A DNA stretch of 64,000 nt from Gracilimonas sp965227215 (GCA_965227215.1 OZ245729.1:1240001-1304000); one strand, 5' to 3'; shown: positions 43,614-51,961, numbered from the stretch's first letter. Program-made: numbers and translations. Notes: generated by a model not told the origin, from the sequence alone.

Positions 43614-45844
43614 TACCTCAGGTTTAGTCGTGCGCCAATTGAAAAGGTCCGCCCGATGATAGGCCCCCAGGTGTAAATAGTATCGAACTCAGGTCCGAAA
43701 GGATTTCCGGCTCCCACCAACGGACTGCCCTGCCTGTAATTAAAAATGTTTTCCGCAGACAGATACGCTTCAAAACCAATCCCTTTCTCACTGTTCACAT
43801 TGGTGAACTCCTTGGTGATTTTTACATCATGGGTAGAATAGGCCGGAGACCGGGATGATCTTCCGAAATCTTCTGCATAATTATCCGGCATGCGTTTTGG
43901 GCCAACCAAATTTCCACTATAACCAAGAGAAAGATCCAGCGAACGGAAGGTATAGGTTGCTCCGAAAACACCGGTGTACTCAGGTGCATAGGTAAGGGCT
44001 CTTTTCTGCCCGTTTTCTTCCGTAAATACATCCATGATGGTGATACTTGCATTGTAGGTAATGGGCAGAACCGTAAAATTCTGTTCCAATCCAACTGAGA
44101 AACCACGGGTCACGGAGAATCCATCCAGATTTTCATATACAATTAAATCAGGATCCTGATCATAATCAGGAATAATCTTATTAGAGAAATGTGTATAGAA
44201 CCCGTCCACACTTATCGTCATAGGGTTGGTGCCGAAAGGGATAATTTGCTCCAGGCTGGCCGTCACACTCTTGGACTCCTCGGGTTCCAGATTTTCTGTA
44301 AAAACCACTTCCCTTGAACCGGTTAAAGCCGCATGATCTTCTGTGAACACGTTCACGACCCGAAATCCGGTTCCGGCACTGAGCCTTATCGTCGTCAGAT
44401 TGCCAGGACTAAATTTAGATGACAGTCTTGGAGCCGTCACAAAACCGTGTTCGGAATGGTGATCTATCCGAAGCCCGCCCAGGAAAGTAAAGTCACCGGC
44501 TTTTAGTTCTCCCTGTGAGAAAACCCCGGGAATCCACCTCTCATCCGGTCCTTCGGATGTTGCCGGCGTATTGTCGTTGTAGTTTTCATAGCGAATCGTG
44601 GTTCCAGCCAGAAGCTGAAAATTATCACCAATAGGTTGATCCCAGGTAGCCTGACCGAATACAATTCCTTGCTGCGCATCGTACCAATCGGTTCCGTAAT
44701 AGCTATCCTGATCATGGTAGGTTACCGCACCGCTAAACCGAAGCTGTTCGTTCAAACCGGCGGGGCGATATTCCGTCATAAACTCAAAACGGTGCGTATA
44801 AATAGATTCCCCGTAAATTTGATCGGAGCCGCGAAGGTCATCGCTGAATGACCGGAGCCCTCCGGTTCGGTTTTCGCTATAGTACTTTGTGGCAACATTT
44901 AATCGCTGCTCCATGTTTTTACCCAGCAATGTCCCTTTTCCAAACAGGGAAACTCTCGATTGCTTCACCAAATCATTGAAGTTATCTCCATTCTCGTCAA
45001 AGAAGTTTTCTAGTCTCAGGATATTTCCACTTATAAAACCTTCAAATCGTCCGAATTTCGGAGAGTAGGCAACGTTGATATTTCCTTCTTCCGTACTTTT
45101 GGCATAAGCATCGGCAGTAAAGGTTGGTGTGACGGCCGGGTTCTTCGTAATGATGTTCACAACTCCGCCCAGTGCCTGAGTCCCATACAAAGTGGATTGA
45201 GGTCCCTTTATCACTTCGACCTGATCAATAATAGAAGGACTGATTCCATTCAACCCATACACCGAAGCCAGTGCTCCCATAATGGGCATGCCGTCAATGA
45301 GTACAGCTGTATTGGGTCCTTCCACCCCATTAATACGGATAGCATTGGTTCCGCAAACACCGCAGTTCAGTTGGGTTGAAAGTCCGTTTACGCTGCTGAT
45401 CAGGTCCATAATGTTGGAACTGATTTTTCCTTGTTGAAGCTGTTCCGCCTTCACCACATTTACCTTAACCGGAGATTCTTTTACGTAGGTTTTGCGCATG
45501 GTCCCGGTAACCACCATTTGATCGAGTTCCAACAGCGACTCTTTCATTTGTATATCCAGCGCTGTGGTCTTGCCGGCTTCAATCTCTATTGTCTTTAGGA
45601 CTTTATCGAACCCAACCGCTGTTATTTGAAGCTTATACTCTCCGGCGGGTATGTTCTTGATTTCAAACGACCCATCTATATCCGTGGGACTTCCTTTCCC
45701 GATTTCCGGGATCCCAACATTTGCACCAATTACAGGCTTTCCTTCCGAAGTCACTATTCCGGTGACTGTTCCAACACCCGATTGGGCAAAAAGGAAGGAA
45801 CAAAAACAGAAAAAGACAGCTATTGTTAGTGTTGGTTTTCGCAT
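43613..45844 (-). CDS. TonB-dependent outer membrane receptor with CxxC in the plug
   Basis: 743 residues. Signal peptide (cleavage near FAQ, about 21), carboxypeptidase-regulatory-like domain (about 25-105; GTVTGIVTSEGKPVIGANVG), plug (about 115-240; ELDQMVVTGTMRK, IKGPQSTLYGTQALGGVVNI) and a barrel ending in GARLNLR. In the plug, C161 and C164 form LNCGVCGTN, an unusual surface CxxC that may be a redox or metal-binding site. The next gene is a periplasmic thioredoxin, starting at the stop codon. Two MntR-like operators lie upstream, one also seen before the ZIP transporter, suggesting manganese- or iron-controlled uptake of a metal chelate. The ligand itself cannot be named. Confidence 0.92.
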   Translation of the reverse strand: MRKPTLTIAVFFCFCSFLFAQSGVGTVTGIVTSEGKPVIGANVGIPEIGKGSPTDIDGSFEIKNIPAGEYKLQITAVGFDKVLKTIEIEAGKTTALDIQMKESLLELDQMVVTGTMRKTYVKESPVKVNVVKAEQLQQGKISSNIMDLISSVNGLSTQLNCGVCGTNAIRINGVEGPNTAVLIDGMPIMGALASVYGLNGISPSIIDQVEVIKGPQSTLYGTQALGGVVNIITKNPAVTPTFTADAYAKSTEEGNINVAYSPKFGRFEGFISGNILRLENFFDENGDNFNDLVKQSRVSLFGKGTLLGKNMEQRLNVATKYYSENRTGGLRSFSDDLRGSDQIYGESIYTHRFEFMTEYRPAGLNEQLRFSGAVTYHDQDSYYGTDWYDAQQGIVFGQATWDQPIGDNFQLLAGTTIRYENYNDNTPATSEGPDERWIPGVFSQGELKAGDFTFLGGLRIDHHSEHGFVTAPRLSSKFSPGNLTTIRLSAGTGFRVVNVFTEDHAALTGSREVVFTENLEPEESKSVTASLEQIIPFGTNPMTISVDGFYTHFSNKIIPDYDQDPDLIVYENLDGFSVTRGFSVGLEQNFTVLPITYNASITIMDVFTEENGQKRALTYAPEYTGVFGATYTFRSLDLSLGYSGNLVGPKRMPDNYAEDFGRSSRSPAYSTHDVKITKEFTNVNSEKGIGFEAYLSAENIFNYRQGSPLVGAGNPFGPEFDTIYTWGPIIGRTFSIGARLNLR

Positions 45845-45867
45845 CTATTATTTGTGACTATTTAATT

Positions 45868-45885
45868 TTTTAGCTTTGGCTAAAA
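45868..45885. promoter_or_regulatory. MntR/DtxR-like operator, site 1
   Basis: TTTTAGCTTTGGCTAAAA has perfect 7-bp arms around 4 bases and shares the core TTAGCnnnGGCTAA with site 2. It ends 24 bp upstream of the receptor start codon, where repressor binding would block transcription. Confidence 0.6.
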
Positions 45886-45940
45886 TTAAAAAGAAAGCCA
45901 CCTTTACTGCAACATGAATTTATGTGCTACAACAAAATTA

Positions 45941-45954
45941 TTAGCTAAGGCTAA
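45941..45954. promoter_or_regulatory. MntR/DtxR-like operator, site 2
   Basis: TTAGCTAAGGCTAA (minus strand TTAGCCTTAGCTAA), arms of 5 bp, core TAGC-N4-GCTA as in the enterobacterial MntR box. Centre-to-centre distance to site 1 is 71 bp, about seven helical turns, suggesting cooperative binding. Nothing else coding is seen in 45845-46094. Confidence 0.6.
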
Positions 45955-46094
45955 ATTCTTATTAATACCCGCTCTTTACCAGCCAGAGCCATGTTTTTGA
46001 ATCTTTCTGTAAACCAGTAAAGCTTACAATGTATCTTTTGCTGTTCTTAAGAAAGGGGCTCGAACAACTTGAAATAAACAACCGATCTGACTGA

Positions 46095-46706
46095 TCAGAT
46101 ATTCACTTTCTCCGGTGAATACACCATATCCAGGAAGTTCTGCAAAATCATGGAACCCACACTTCCTGACTTTTCGGGATGGAATTGAACTCCAATAAAA
46201 TTGTCTTTGGCGACAATGGCTGAGAAGTCGTTAATGTAGTTACAGGTTGCCAGCGTATGCTCCCCGACCGGGGCATAATAACTATGCACAAAGTAGAGGT
46301 AATGCTTATCGATCAGGTTCTTGAGGATCGGGTGCTTTTGGGGATCGTGAAGCTTGTTCCACCCCATATGCGGTACTTTCGCCTGTGTTTCGTCAAATTT
46401 TTTGAGTGAGCCCGGGATGACTCCAAGACCAACGGTATCCCCTTCGGTGGAGGATTCGAATAAGAGTTGCATGCCTACACAAATACCGAGTACCGGTTTA
46501 TCAGTGAATTTCAGCCATTGATCAACGCCTTTTTCTTCCAGCGATTTCATGGCCGTAGCTGCATGTCCAACTCCGGGAAATATAACAGCCTCAGCCTTTT
46601 CTAATTCTTCCGGGGTTTCCGCAAAGAAAAATTTCGCGCCCAGCCTGTCTAATGCATTTGCTACAGACGCAGTGTTTCCGGCTTTATACTTGATGATTCC
46701 TATCAT
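46095..46706 (-). CDS. hisH: Imidazole glycerol phosphate synthase, glutamine amidotransferase subunit
   Basis: 203 residues. Class I glutamine amidotransferase: nucleophile in VLGICVGMQLLFE, catalytic His/Glu near GVQFHPEKSGSVG. It supplies ammonia to HisF for the fifth step of histidine synthesis. Last gene of this cluster, 7 bp after hisB; its partner hisF and also hisA and hisI are not in the window downstream, where a convergent metal-uptake region begins, so they must be elsewhere. Confidence 0.95.
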   Translation of the reverse strand: MIGIIKYKAGNTASVANALDRLGAKFFFAETPEELEKAEAVIFPGVGHAATAMKSLEEKGVDQWLKFTDKPVLGICVGMQLLFESSTEGDTVGLGVIPGSLKKFDETQAKVPHMGWNKLHDPQKHPILKNLIDKHYLYFVHSYYAPVGEHTLATCNYINDFSAIVAKDNFIGVQFHPEKSGSVGSMILQNFLDMVYSPEKVNI

Positions 46707-46713
46707 AAATAAT

Positions 46714-47598
46714 CTACAGCGTCCCTTTTGAACTTGGGATCAGATTCTTGATGCGCCCGTTTTGTTCTATAGCCATCTTTAAAGCCCGAGCTAAACCTTT
46801 AAAGCATGCTTCTATTTTGTGGTGATCATTTTCACCTGAAAAGCTAACATGAATCGTTGCCTTCAAGTTCATTGCCAGGCTGTAAAAAAAATGTTTAATC
46901 ATTTCGGTGGGCATATCGCCTACGTACTCTCTCTTGAAGTCTCCCTCAAACACAAGATAAGGGCGCCCGGACAGGTCTAAAGCCACTGTGGCTTGTGCTT
47001 CATCCATGGGCAAGACAAAGCCATACCGTTCTATTCCTTTTTTATTACCGAGGGCTTCAGTGATCACTTCACCCAAAGCAATGGCCACATCTTCGATGGT
47101 GTGATGTTCATCCACTTCCAAGTCCCCTTTACACGTCAGCTTCAAGTCTATCAATCCGTGGCGGGCAATTTGATCCAGCATATGATCAAAAAAGTTAAGG
47201 CCGGTCGATATATCAGCCTTTCCGGTTCCATCCAGGTTAATATCGATGCTGATATCGGTTTCATTGGTCTTGCGTTCTATCGATGCTTTTCGGGCTTCCC
47301 GCGTGATGTATTCCACAACAGATTCCCAGCTATCAGCTGATAAAAGCTTTTCCTCTTTTTTAAGCAGTTCCAGCTGCTGTCCGGAATCGGTGATTTCCAA
47401 ATCAGCTTCACCTTCCGTCTCATAGGGAATTTGCTCCTGAGCCAGTAATTTAGATTGTTCCTGTGAGATTCCCCCCTTCTCAATCAATAAAGTGTGGCCG
47501 GCCTCACAGATCCTTTTTAACGAAATGATAGAATTCTTCCTGAAGCTGAATTTCTTTTCAGGGTCGGTTAGTACATCTTTGGTAATAGCTATTAACAT
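46714..47598 (-). CDS. hisB: Imidazoleglycerol-phosphate dehydratase with degenerate N-terminal domain
   Basis: 294 residues. The dehydratase domain (about 103-294) is intact: FFDHMLDQIARHG, DEHHTIEDVAIALG and ENDHHKIEACFKG carry the manganese-binding histidines. It performs step 6 of histidine synthesis. The N-terminal 100 residues correspond in place to the HAD histidinol-phosphatase domain of bifunctional HisB but are short (usual about 165) and lack the DxDGT nucleophile motif (ITKDVLTDP instead). A core such as ISLKRICEAGHTLLIEKGGISQEQ still resembles HAD helices. Histidinol-phosphatase activity is thus unlikely here and must come from another protein. Confidence 0.92.
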   Translation of the reverse strand: MLIAITKDVLTDPEKKFSFRKNSIISLKRICEAGHTLLIEKGGISQEQSKLLAQEQIPYETEGEADLEITDSGQQLELLKKEEKLLSADSWESVVEYITREARKASIERKTNETDISIDINLDGTGKADISTGLNFFDHMLDQIARHGLIDLKLTCKGDLEVDEHHTIEDVAIALGEVITEALGNKKGIERYGFVLPMDEAQATVALDLSGRPYLVFEGDFKREYVGDMPTEMIKHFFYSLAMNLKATIHVSFSGENDHHKIEACFKGLARALKMAIEQNGRIKNLIPSSKGTL

Positions 47599-47652
47599 AA
47601 GTGCAATATTTAATCTGAAAAAACAACAGTCCGCAAAAACGGCAATTTTATG

Positions 47653-48708
47653 TTACTGGATATTCTCCAGGGCTTCGAAAAACCGTTCATTTTCTGCCTG
47701 AGTTCCAATGGTAAGCCTCAGACAATTTTCACAATGGGGTTCATTGCCACGATAGCGAATAATAACTCCTTCCTCCGCCATCTTTTCATAGACGTCCGTG
47801 GCACTTCTGATTTTAAAAAGGATGAAGTTAGCATCGGTAGGGTACACATATTCTACCGACTCATAAGTAATCAGCTTGTCAATTACCCGCTGCCTTTCTT
47901 GTAAAATAGACTTTATATTTTCAGCAACGTGGTCAAGGTTAGAAAAAGCCTGAATTGCCTTTCGTGATGTCAGTTTATTGACATTATACGGGGCCTTAAC
48001 CTTCATCATGTAGGAAATAACCTCCGGGTTGGCCAGTGCAATCCCAAGCCGGATTCCTGCCAGCCCAAATGACTTTGACATGGTTTGAAGCACGACCAGA
48101 TTAGGAAAGTCGTCAATGTTATTAACCAGACTACCCTGTCTGCTGAAGTCAATATAGGCTTCATCTACAACTACAATTCCATCAAAACCTTCCAGCACTT
48201 TCACTACATCTGAGATGTTCATGCTATTTGCGGTTGGGTTGTTGGGAGAGCAGATGAAAATGATTTTGGTTTCGGGCTGAACGGCATCCAAAATCTTTTC
48301 AGGCTGTAGCTGAAATCCTTCGGTTAGCAACACCTCATCTACCTGAACGTCATTAATATTCGCAGACACCTCATACATCCCGTAAGTCGGTGGATTCACA
48401 ATCACCCGGTCTTTCCCCGGTACACAAAATATCCGGAACAGCAAGTCGATGGCTTCATCGCTGCCAACTCCTACAAAAACATTTTCTTTATGAACACTTC
48501 GGAAGGCCGCTATTTTTTCCCTTAACTCATCCTGATACGGCATCGGGTAGCGATTTAGTTCAAGCTCATCCTCGTAAGGAGCTCCCATGCTGTTTTCATT
48601 GGCATCCAGTAAAACCCCCCTATCAAAATCATCCCGCGCACTGCGATAAGGCTTCAGGTTTCGGATGTTATCCCGTACGATGGAATCGATATTTATTTTT
48701 TTGCTCAT
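47653..48708 (-). CDS. hisC: Histidinol-phosphate aminotransferase
   Basis: 351 residues of the fold-type I PLP aminotransferases. The PLP lysine is in TMSKSFGLAGIRLG and NPNNPTAN-type motif IICSPNNPTANS precedes it; the aspartate of VVDEAYIDF binds the pyridine nitrogen. It converts imidazole-acetol phosphate to histidinol phosphate (step 7). Between hisD and hisB, with 115 bp to hisD containing a dispersed-repeat fragment (TCATCTTGAG...GAAAGATCC, about 48720-48750). Confidence 0.95.
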   Translation of the reverse strand: MSKKINIDSIVRDNIRNLKPYRSARDDFDRGVLLDANENSMGAPYEDELELNRYPMPYQDELREKIAAFRSVHKENVFVGVGSDEAIDLLFRIFCVPGKDRVIVNPPTYGMYEVSANINDVQVDEVLLTEGFQLQPEKILDAVQPETKIIFICSPNNPTANSMNISDVVKVLEGFDGIVVVDEAYIDFSRQGSLVNNIDDFPNLVVLQTMSKSFGLAGIRLGIALANPEVISYMMKVKAPYNVNKLTSRKAIQAFSNLDHVAENIKSILQERQRVIDKLITYESVEYVYPTDANFILFKIRSATDVYEKMAEEGVIIRYRGNEPHCENCLRLTIGTQAENERFFEALENIQ

Positions 48709-48823
48709 ATGCTTAGAGAGTCATCTTGAGTGTACTCCCGAAAGATCCTTATTTGAAATGATGAGTAAACATTTCAAGCTAAAGTCTCTTCGCTTTTACT
48801 CAATCCGACATTAATTAAATAAC

Positions 48824-50110
48824 TTATTGTATGTCTTTTAACCGGATACTAACGGCATTTTTATGAGCCTGAAGCTCTTCTAAATCTGCTAGTTTTTCCA
48901 CTGTGGGTCCCAAGTATTTTAACCCTTCCTCATTTAACACCTGCATAGTCAGGGATTTCTGGAAGGCTGCAAGGTTTACCCCGCTGTACATCCGGGCGTA
49001 CCCGTAGGTTGGCAAGGTATGATTTGTCCCCGATGCATAATCACCCACACTTTCCGGGGTAAATTGCCCCAGAAAAACAGAACCGGCATTCATAATCTTC
49101 TCTGTGTAGCTTTCCGCATTCTCCACATTCACAATCAAATGTTCAGGAGCATATTTGTTGGAAAAGTCAAAAGCCTGTTCCAGTTTTTCTACCGTCAGAA
49201 TAAAGCTATGATTGAGAGCCTCTTTGGCAATGTCTTTTCGGGGAAGTTCCTGCAGTTGGTCTTCCAGTTCATGCTCCAGTTTATTCATATCAAAATCTGC
49301 TGTGGCAACCAGCACTACCTGGCTGTCTTTGCCATGCTCAGCCTGTGAAAGCAGATCGGCAGCCACATAGGCAGGGTTAGCCTGCCCATCCGCTATTACC
49401 AGTACCTCAGAAGGACCTGCCGGCATATCAATGCTAATCTGTGCTTCTGAATTTTGAAGAATCATTTTAGCTGCGGTCACATATTGGTTACCCGGTCCAA
49501 ATATCTTATCCACTTTAGGAACCGACTCCGTTCCAAGTGCCATTGCTGCAACAGCTTGAGCTCCTCCGGCTTTCAGAATTGTTTCTACACCGGCTTTTTG
49601 AGCTATATAGATAATTTCAGGGGCTACACTTCCATCTTTACGGGGTGGAGTTGCCAGTACTTTGGTTGAACAGCCGGCAATCATAGCAGGGATGGTCAGC
49701 ATCATAGCTGTGGAGGGCAAAACTGCGGTTCCTCCCGGTACATAAAAACCCACCCGTTCAACGGGTCGAGCCACTTTCATGCATCTTACCCCGGGCATTG
49801 TCTCCACTTCTAACAAATCCTGAACCTGAGCTTTGTGGAAAGCGAAAATATTATCAAAAGCCGTATCGATGGCATCTTTTACTTCCGTTGAAAGTGAAAC
49901 TTCCTGTTCTGTGGGATTGAAACTGATTTCATCCAAATCCACCCCGTCAAACTTCCCGGTAAACTTTTTGACAGCTTCATCTCCACCCGTTTCAACTTCA
50001 TCAATAATGGGCTGAACCGTTCCGAATATAGAAGAGAAATCAATCTTGGGACGCTTGGTTAGCGACTCCAAATCGGTTTCCGAAAGTTTTGAAAAATTAT
50101 ATGTTTTCAT
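48824..50110 (-). CDS. hisD: Histidinol dehydrogenase
   Basis: 428 residues; NAD- and zinc-dependent, oxidises histidinol to histidine (last two steps). GFYVPGGTAVLPSTAMMLTIPAM, the GPGNQYVTAAKMI block, DMPAGPSEVLVIAD and the zinc-site AEHGKDSQV are all present; length is normal. It lies 106 bp after hisG, the gap holding an AACATTGAACAAGGAACA-type repeat. Confidence 0.96.
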   Translation of the reverse strand: MKTYNFSKLSETDLESLTKRPKIDFSSIFGTVQPIIDEVETGGDEAVKKFTGKFDGVDLDEISFNPTEQEVSLSTEVKDAIDTAFDNIFAFHKAQVQDLLEVETMPGVRCMKVARPVERVGFYVPGGTAVLPSTAMMLTIPAMIAGCSTKVLATPPRKDGSVAPEIIYIAQKAGVETILKAGGAQAVAAMALGTESVPKVDKIFGPGNQYVTAAKMILQNSEAQISIDMPAGPSEVLVIADGQANPAYVAADLLSQAEHGKDSQVVLVATADFDMNKLEHELEDQLQELPRKDIAKEALNHSFILTVEKLEQAFDFSNKYAPEHLIVNVENAESYTEKIMNAGSVFLGQFTPESVGDYASGTNHTLPTYGYARMYSGVNLAAFQKSLTMQVLNEEGLKYLGPTVEKLADLEELQAHKNAVSIRLKDIQ

Positions 50111-50182
50111 GGTAATAAAAACCCACCTCTCAATCTCTTCCCGGGAGGAGAAATTCTTTGGCTAAATTTGGGTTGAATTTAA

Positions 50183-50215
50183 TATTCAATGTTCGGTGTT
50201 CCTTGTTCAATGTTC
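50183..50215 (-). repeat. AACATTGAACAAGGAACA-type spacer repeat
   Basis: On the minus strand the hisG-hisD spacer contains AACATTGAACAAGGAACACC followed by a further AACATTGAA. A related sequence occurs downstream of gcvP (4991-5030). Such spacers are common in Bacteroidota; no coding function seen. Confidence 0.5.
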
Positions 50216-50216
50216 T

Positions 50217-51098
50217 TCAGAGAATCATGCTTTCTATGGGTAGCATTACGATATCTGATGCACCCGCTTCTTTAAGTTCTTCCATTACCGTCCAGAATTT
50301 ATCCAGAGGAATTACGGTGTGTATGGCTACCATATCATCATCAGCCAGTGGCATCACCGTTGGACTTTTCATGGAAGGAATAATTTCCTTAATTCTTTCA
50401 ACATTAGTTGTGGATGCATTCATCATAATGTAGCGGCTTTTCGCAGCTTTTTGATAGCCGTCCATTCGTACCAAGAATCGCTCGATCAGCTCTTTCTTAC
50501 CCGGTGAAAGTTCTTTGTTGGTACGGATAAGCTGAGTTTGAGAATGCAGAATGGTATCCAACTCCACCAGTCCGTTAGCTTTCAGTGTACCCCCACTGGA
50601 AACCAGGTCAACGATGGCATCCGCTACTTTAAGCTGAGGTGCTATTTCAACCGCTCCGGAAATCTCGACTATCTGAATATTTATATCACGTTCTTCGAAA
50701 AACCGGCGGGTTAAATTCGGGTAACTTGTTGCTACTTTCTTTCCTTCAAAACCCACTGCTGACTGGATATCCCCGTCTTTTGGAGCCGCCAGAGATAGCC
50801 GGCATTTTCCATATTGAAGGTCTCGTATCGGGGTTACATCGGCTCCCGTTTCCTGTGTCTCATTAGCCCCCACAAATCCCAAATCACATACACCGTCCTG
50901 TACGTACTCTGGGATGTCATCATCGCGGAGCAACAAAAGCTCGACATCAAAATTTCGGGTTTTAACAATCAGGTTCCGTTTGTAGTTATCAAACTCTATA
51001 CCGATTCCTTCCAGCAGATCGATGGTTTTATCGGTCAAACGACCGCTTTTTTGGATAGCAATACGTAAAGAGGTTGAAGAATCTTTTGTTCTGTTCAT
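50217..51098 (-). CDS. hisG: ATP phosphoribosyltransferase (long form)
   Basis: 293 residues from the ATG at 51098; the longer reading would use a TTG and adds only MTNF. Catalytic domain with LRIAIQKSGRLTDKT, GVCDLGFVGANE and the PRPP loop region DLVSSGGTLKANGL (about 170-185). The C-terminal regulatory domain (about 215-293; IKEIIPSMKSPTVMPLADDD) marks the hexameric long form inhibited by histidine. It catalyses the first, rate-limiting step. It is first in the operon, preceded by a histidine-rich leader peptide and attenuator. Confidence 0.96.
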   Translation of the reverse strand: MNRTKDSSTSLRIAIQKSGRLTDKTIDLLEGIGIEFDNYKRNLIVKTRNFDVELLLLRDDDIPEYVQDGVCDLGFVGANETQETGADVTPIRDLQYGKCRLSLAAPKDGDIQSAVGFEGKKVATSYPNLTRRFFEERDINIQIVEISGAVEIAPQLKVADAIVDLVSSGGTLKANGLVELDTILHSQTQLIRTNKELSPGKKELIERFLVRMDGYQKAAKSRYIMMNASTTNVERIKEIIPSMKSPTVMPLADDDMVAIHTVIPLDKFWTVMEELKEAGASDIVMLPIESMIL

Positions 51099-51148
51099 GA
51101 AATTAGTCAATAAGTAATAAGAATTAGAAAATAGGTAGATACAGGATC

Positions 51149-51171
51149 AAAAAAGGGTGCAATTAATGCAC
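51149..51171 (-). terminator. Attenuator terminator of the his leader
   Basis: On the minus strand GTGCA-TTAAT-TGCAC (51157-51171) forms a 5-bp stem that overlaps the stop codon of the leader peptide, followed by CC and TTTTTT (51149-51154). A second hairpin inside the His-codon run, arms GATGTCC/GGACATC (51183-51189 with 51204-51210), could be the pause or competing structure. The terminator stem is short, so efficiency is uncertain. Confidence 0.6.
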
Positions 51172-51249
51172 ATGGATATGATGATGTCCGCGATGGGCAT
51201 GATGGACATCGTGAGAAAGATGATGGATATGTAGGAGTGCGTCTTTCAT
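51163..51249 (-). CDS. hisL: Histidine operon leader peptide
   Basis: A 28-residue ORF reading MKDALLHIHHLSHDVHHAHR then GHHHIHVH. Twelve of its residues are His, in the 22 positions from 7 to 28, all in an mRNA that runs on into hisG. It is the direct counterpart of enterobacterial hisL: ribosomes stalling at His codons when charged His-tRNA is scarce would prevent terminator formation at 51149-51171 and let hisG-D-C-B-H be transcribed. The start is an ATG only 5 nt past a TATATTTG -10/-7 element, so the transcript is nearly leaderless. Short (87 bp), unlikely to be found by length-filtered gene finders. Confidence 0.9.
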   Translation of the reverse strand: MKDALLHIHHLSHDVHHAHRGHHHIHVH

Positions 51250-51254
51250 TGCTT

Positions 51255-51286
51255 CAAATATAGGCAAAGCTTACTAACCGGGTCAA
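51255..51286 (-). promoter_or_regulatory. Promoter of the his operon
   Basis: On the minus strand TTGACC (51281-51286) and TATATTTG (51255-51262) match the Bacteroidota consensus TTG...TAnnTTTG with normal spacing (18 bp before TATATT). The -10/-7 element is only 5 nt before the leader-peptide ATG, so transcription would start at or within a few bases of it. Confidence 0.75.
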
Positions 51287-51437
51287 CTGTTATATTTATC
51301 TTTATGATTTGATAATCAAACTAAATTGATTACTTATTTCGTTCGGTTACCGGCTTGTGCCTAAACAATGCAATTCATGGTTCTGCACGCTACATTTCTT
51401 TACCTTCCGACATAGCTTATTAATCAAATTTATACTT

Positions 51438-51854
51438 ATGAAAATTGATGTTACCTGGTTAGGCAAAGACTTCCACATGGAAGCTGAAAATGAAACCAAT
51501 GGAAAAATCCGAATAGACGGCAAGAATAATATTGGCGGATTGGATGGAGGATTAAGCCCCATGCAATTGTTACTGGCCGGCATCGGAGGATGCAGTGCCA
51601 TTGATGTCATCTCCATTCTTGAAAAACAAAAACAGGATCTCACCGATCTTAAAGTGGAAGTGGATGCTGACAAGCAAAAGCTGGATGCCGGTTATTCGGA
51701 GTACAAGACCATTCACCTGCACTTCATCCTCTCCGGTGAACTGGATCCCAAAAAAGTACAGCGAGCGTTAGACTTGTCCATTACCAAATATTGCTCTGTT
51801 TCCAAGGCACTGGAGAAAGGCTCTGAGATTAGCTATGATTTCGAAATTCAATAA
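51438..51854 (+). CDS. OsmC family protein
   Basis: 138 residues from the ATG at 51438; the upstream reading from 51357 adds an unlikely hydrophobic tail and was rejected. OsmC-fold with the active-site cysteines C52 (GIGGCSAIDV) and C119 (ITKYCSVSKAL). This is the shorter YhfA-like branch; a longer relative with an additional CxxC lies at 3754-4203. It should reduce peroxides with a dithiol partner, not identifiable here. Next gene 107 bp downstream, same strand. Confidence 0.88.
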   Translation: MKIDVTWLGKDFHMEAENETNGKIRIDGKNNIGGLDGGLSPMQLLLAGIGGCSAIDVISILEKQKQDLTDLKVEVDADKQKLDAGYSEYKTIHLHFILSGELDPKKVQRALDLSITKYCSVSKALEKGSEISYDFEIQ

Positions 51855-51961
51855 TTCATAATTTTGAATTTTTCATTCCGAAAAACCCTCAGAATTGCTT
51901 AAAAGCAGCTTTTTGGCTATACTAAGTGATAGTTAATTACCAATAAATCAGATACTTATCT

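Noticed and set aside
45845..46094. Cobalamin riboswitch before the TonB receptor
   Set aside because: No B12-box-like core; the paired TTAGC/GCTAA boxes explain the structure better.
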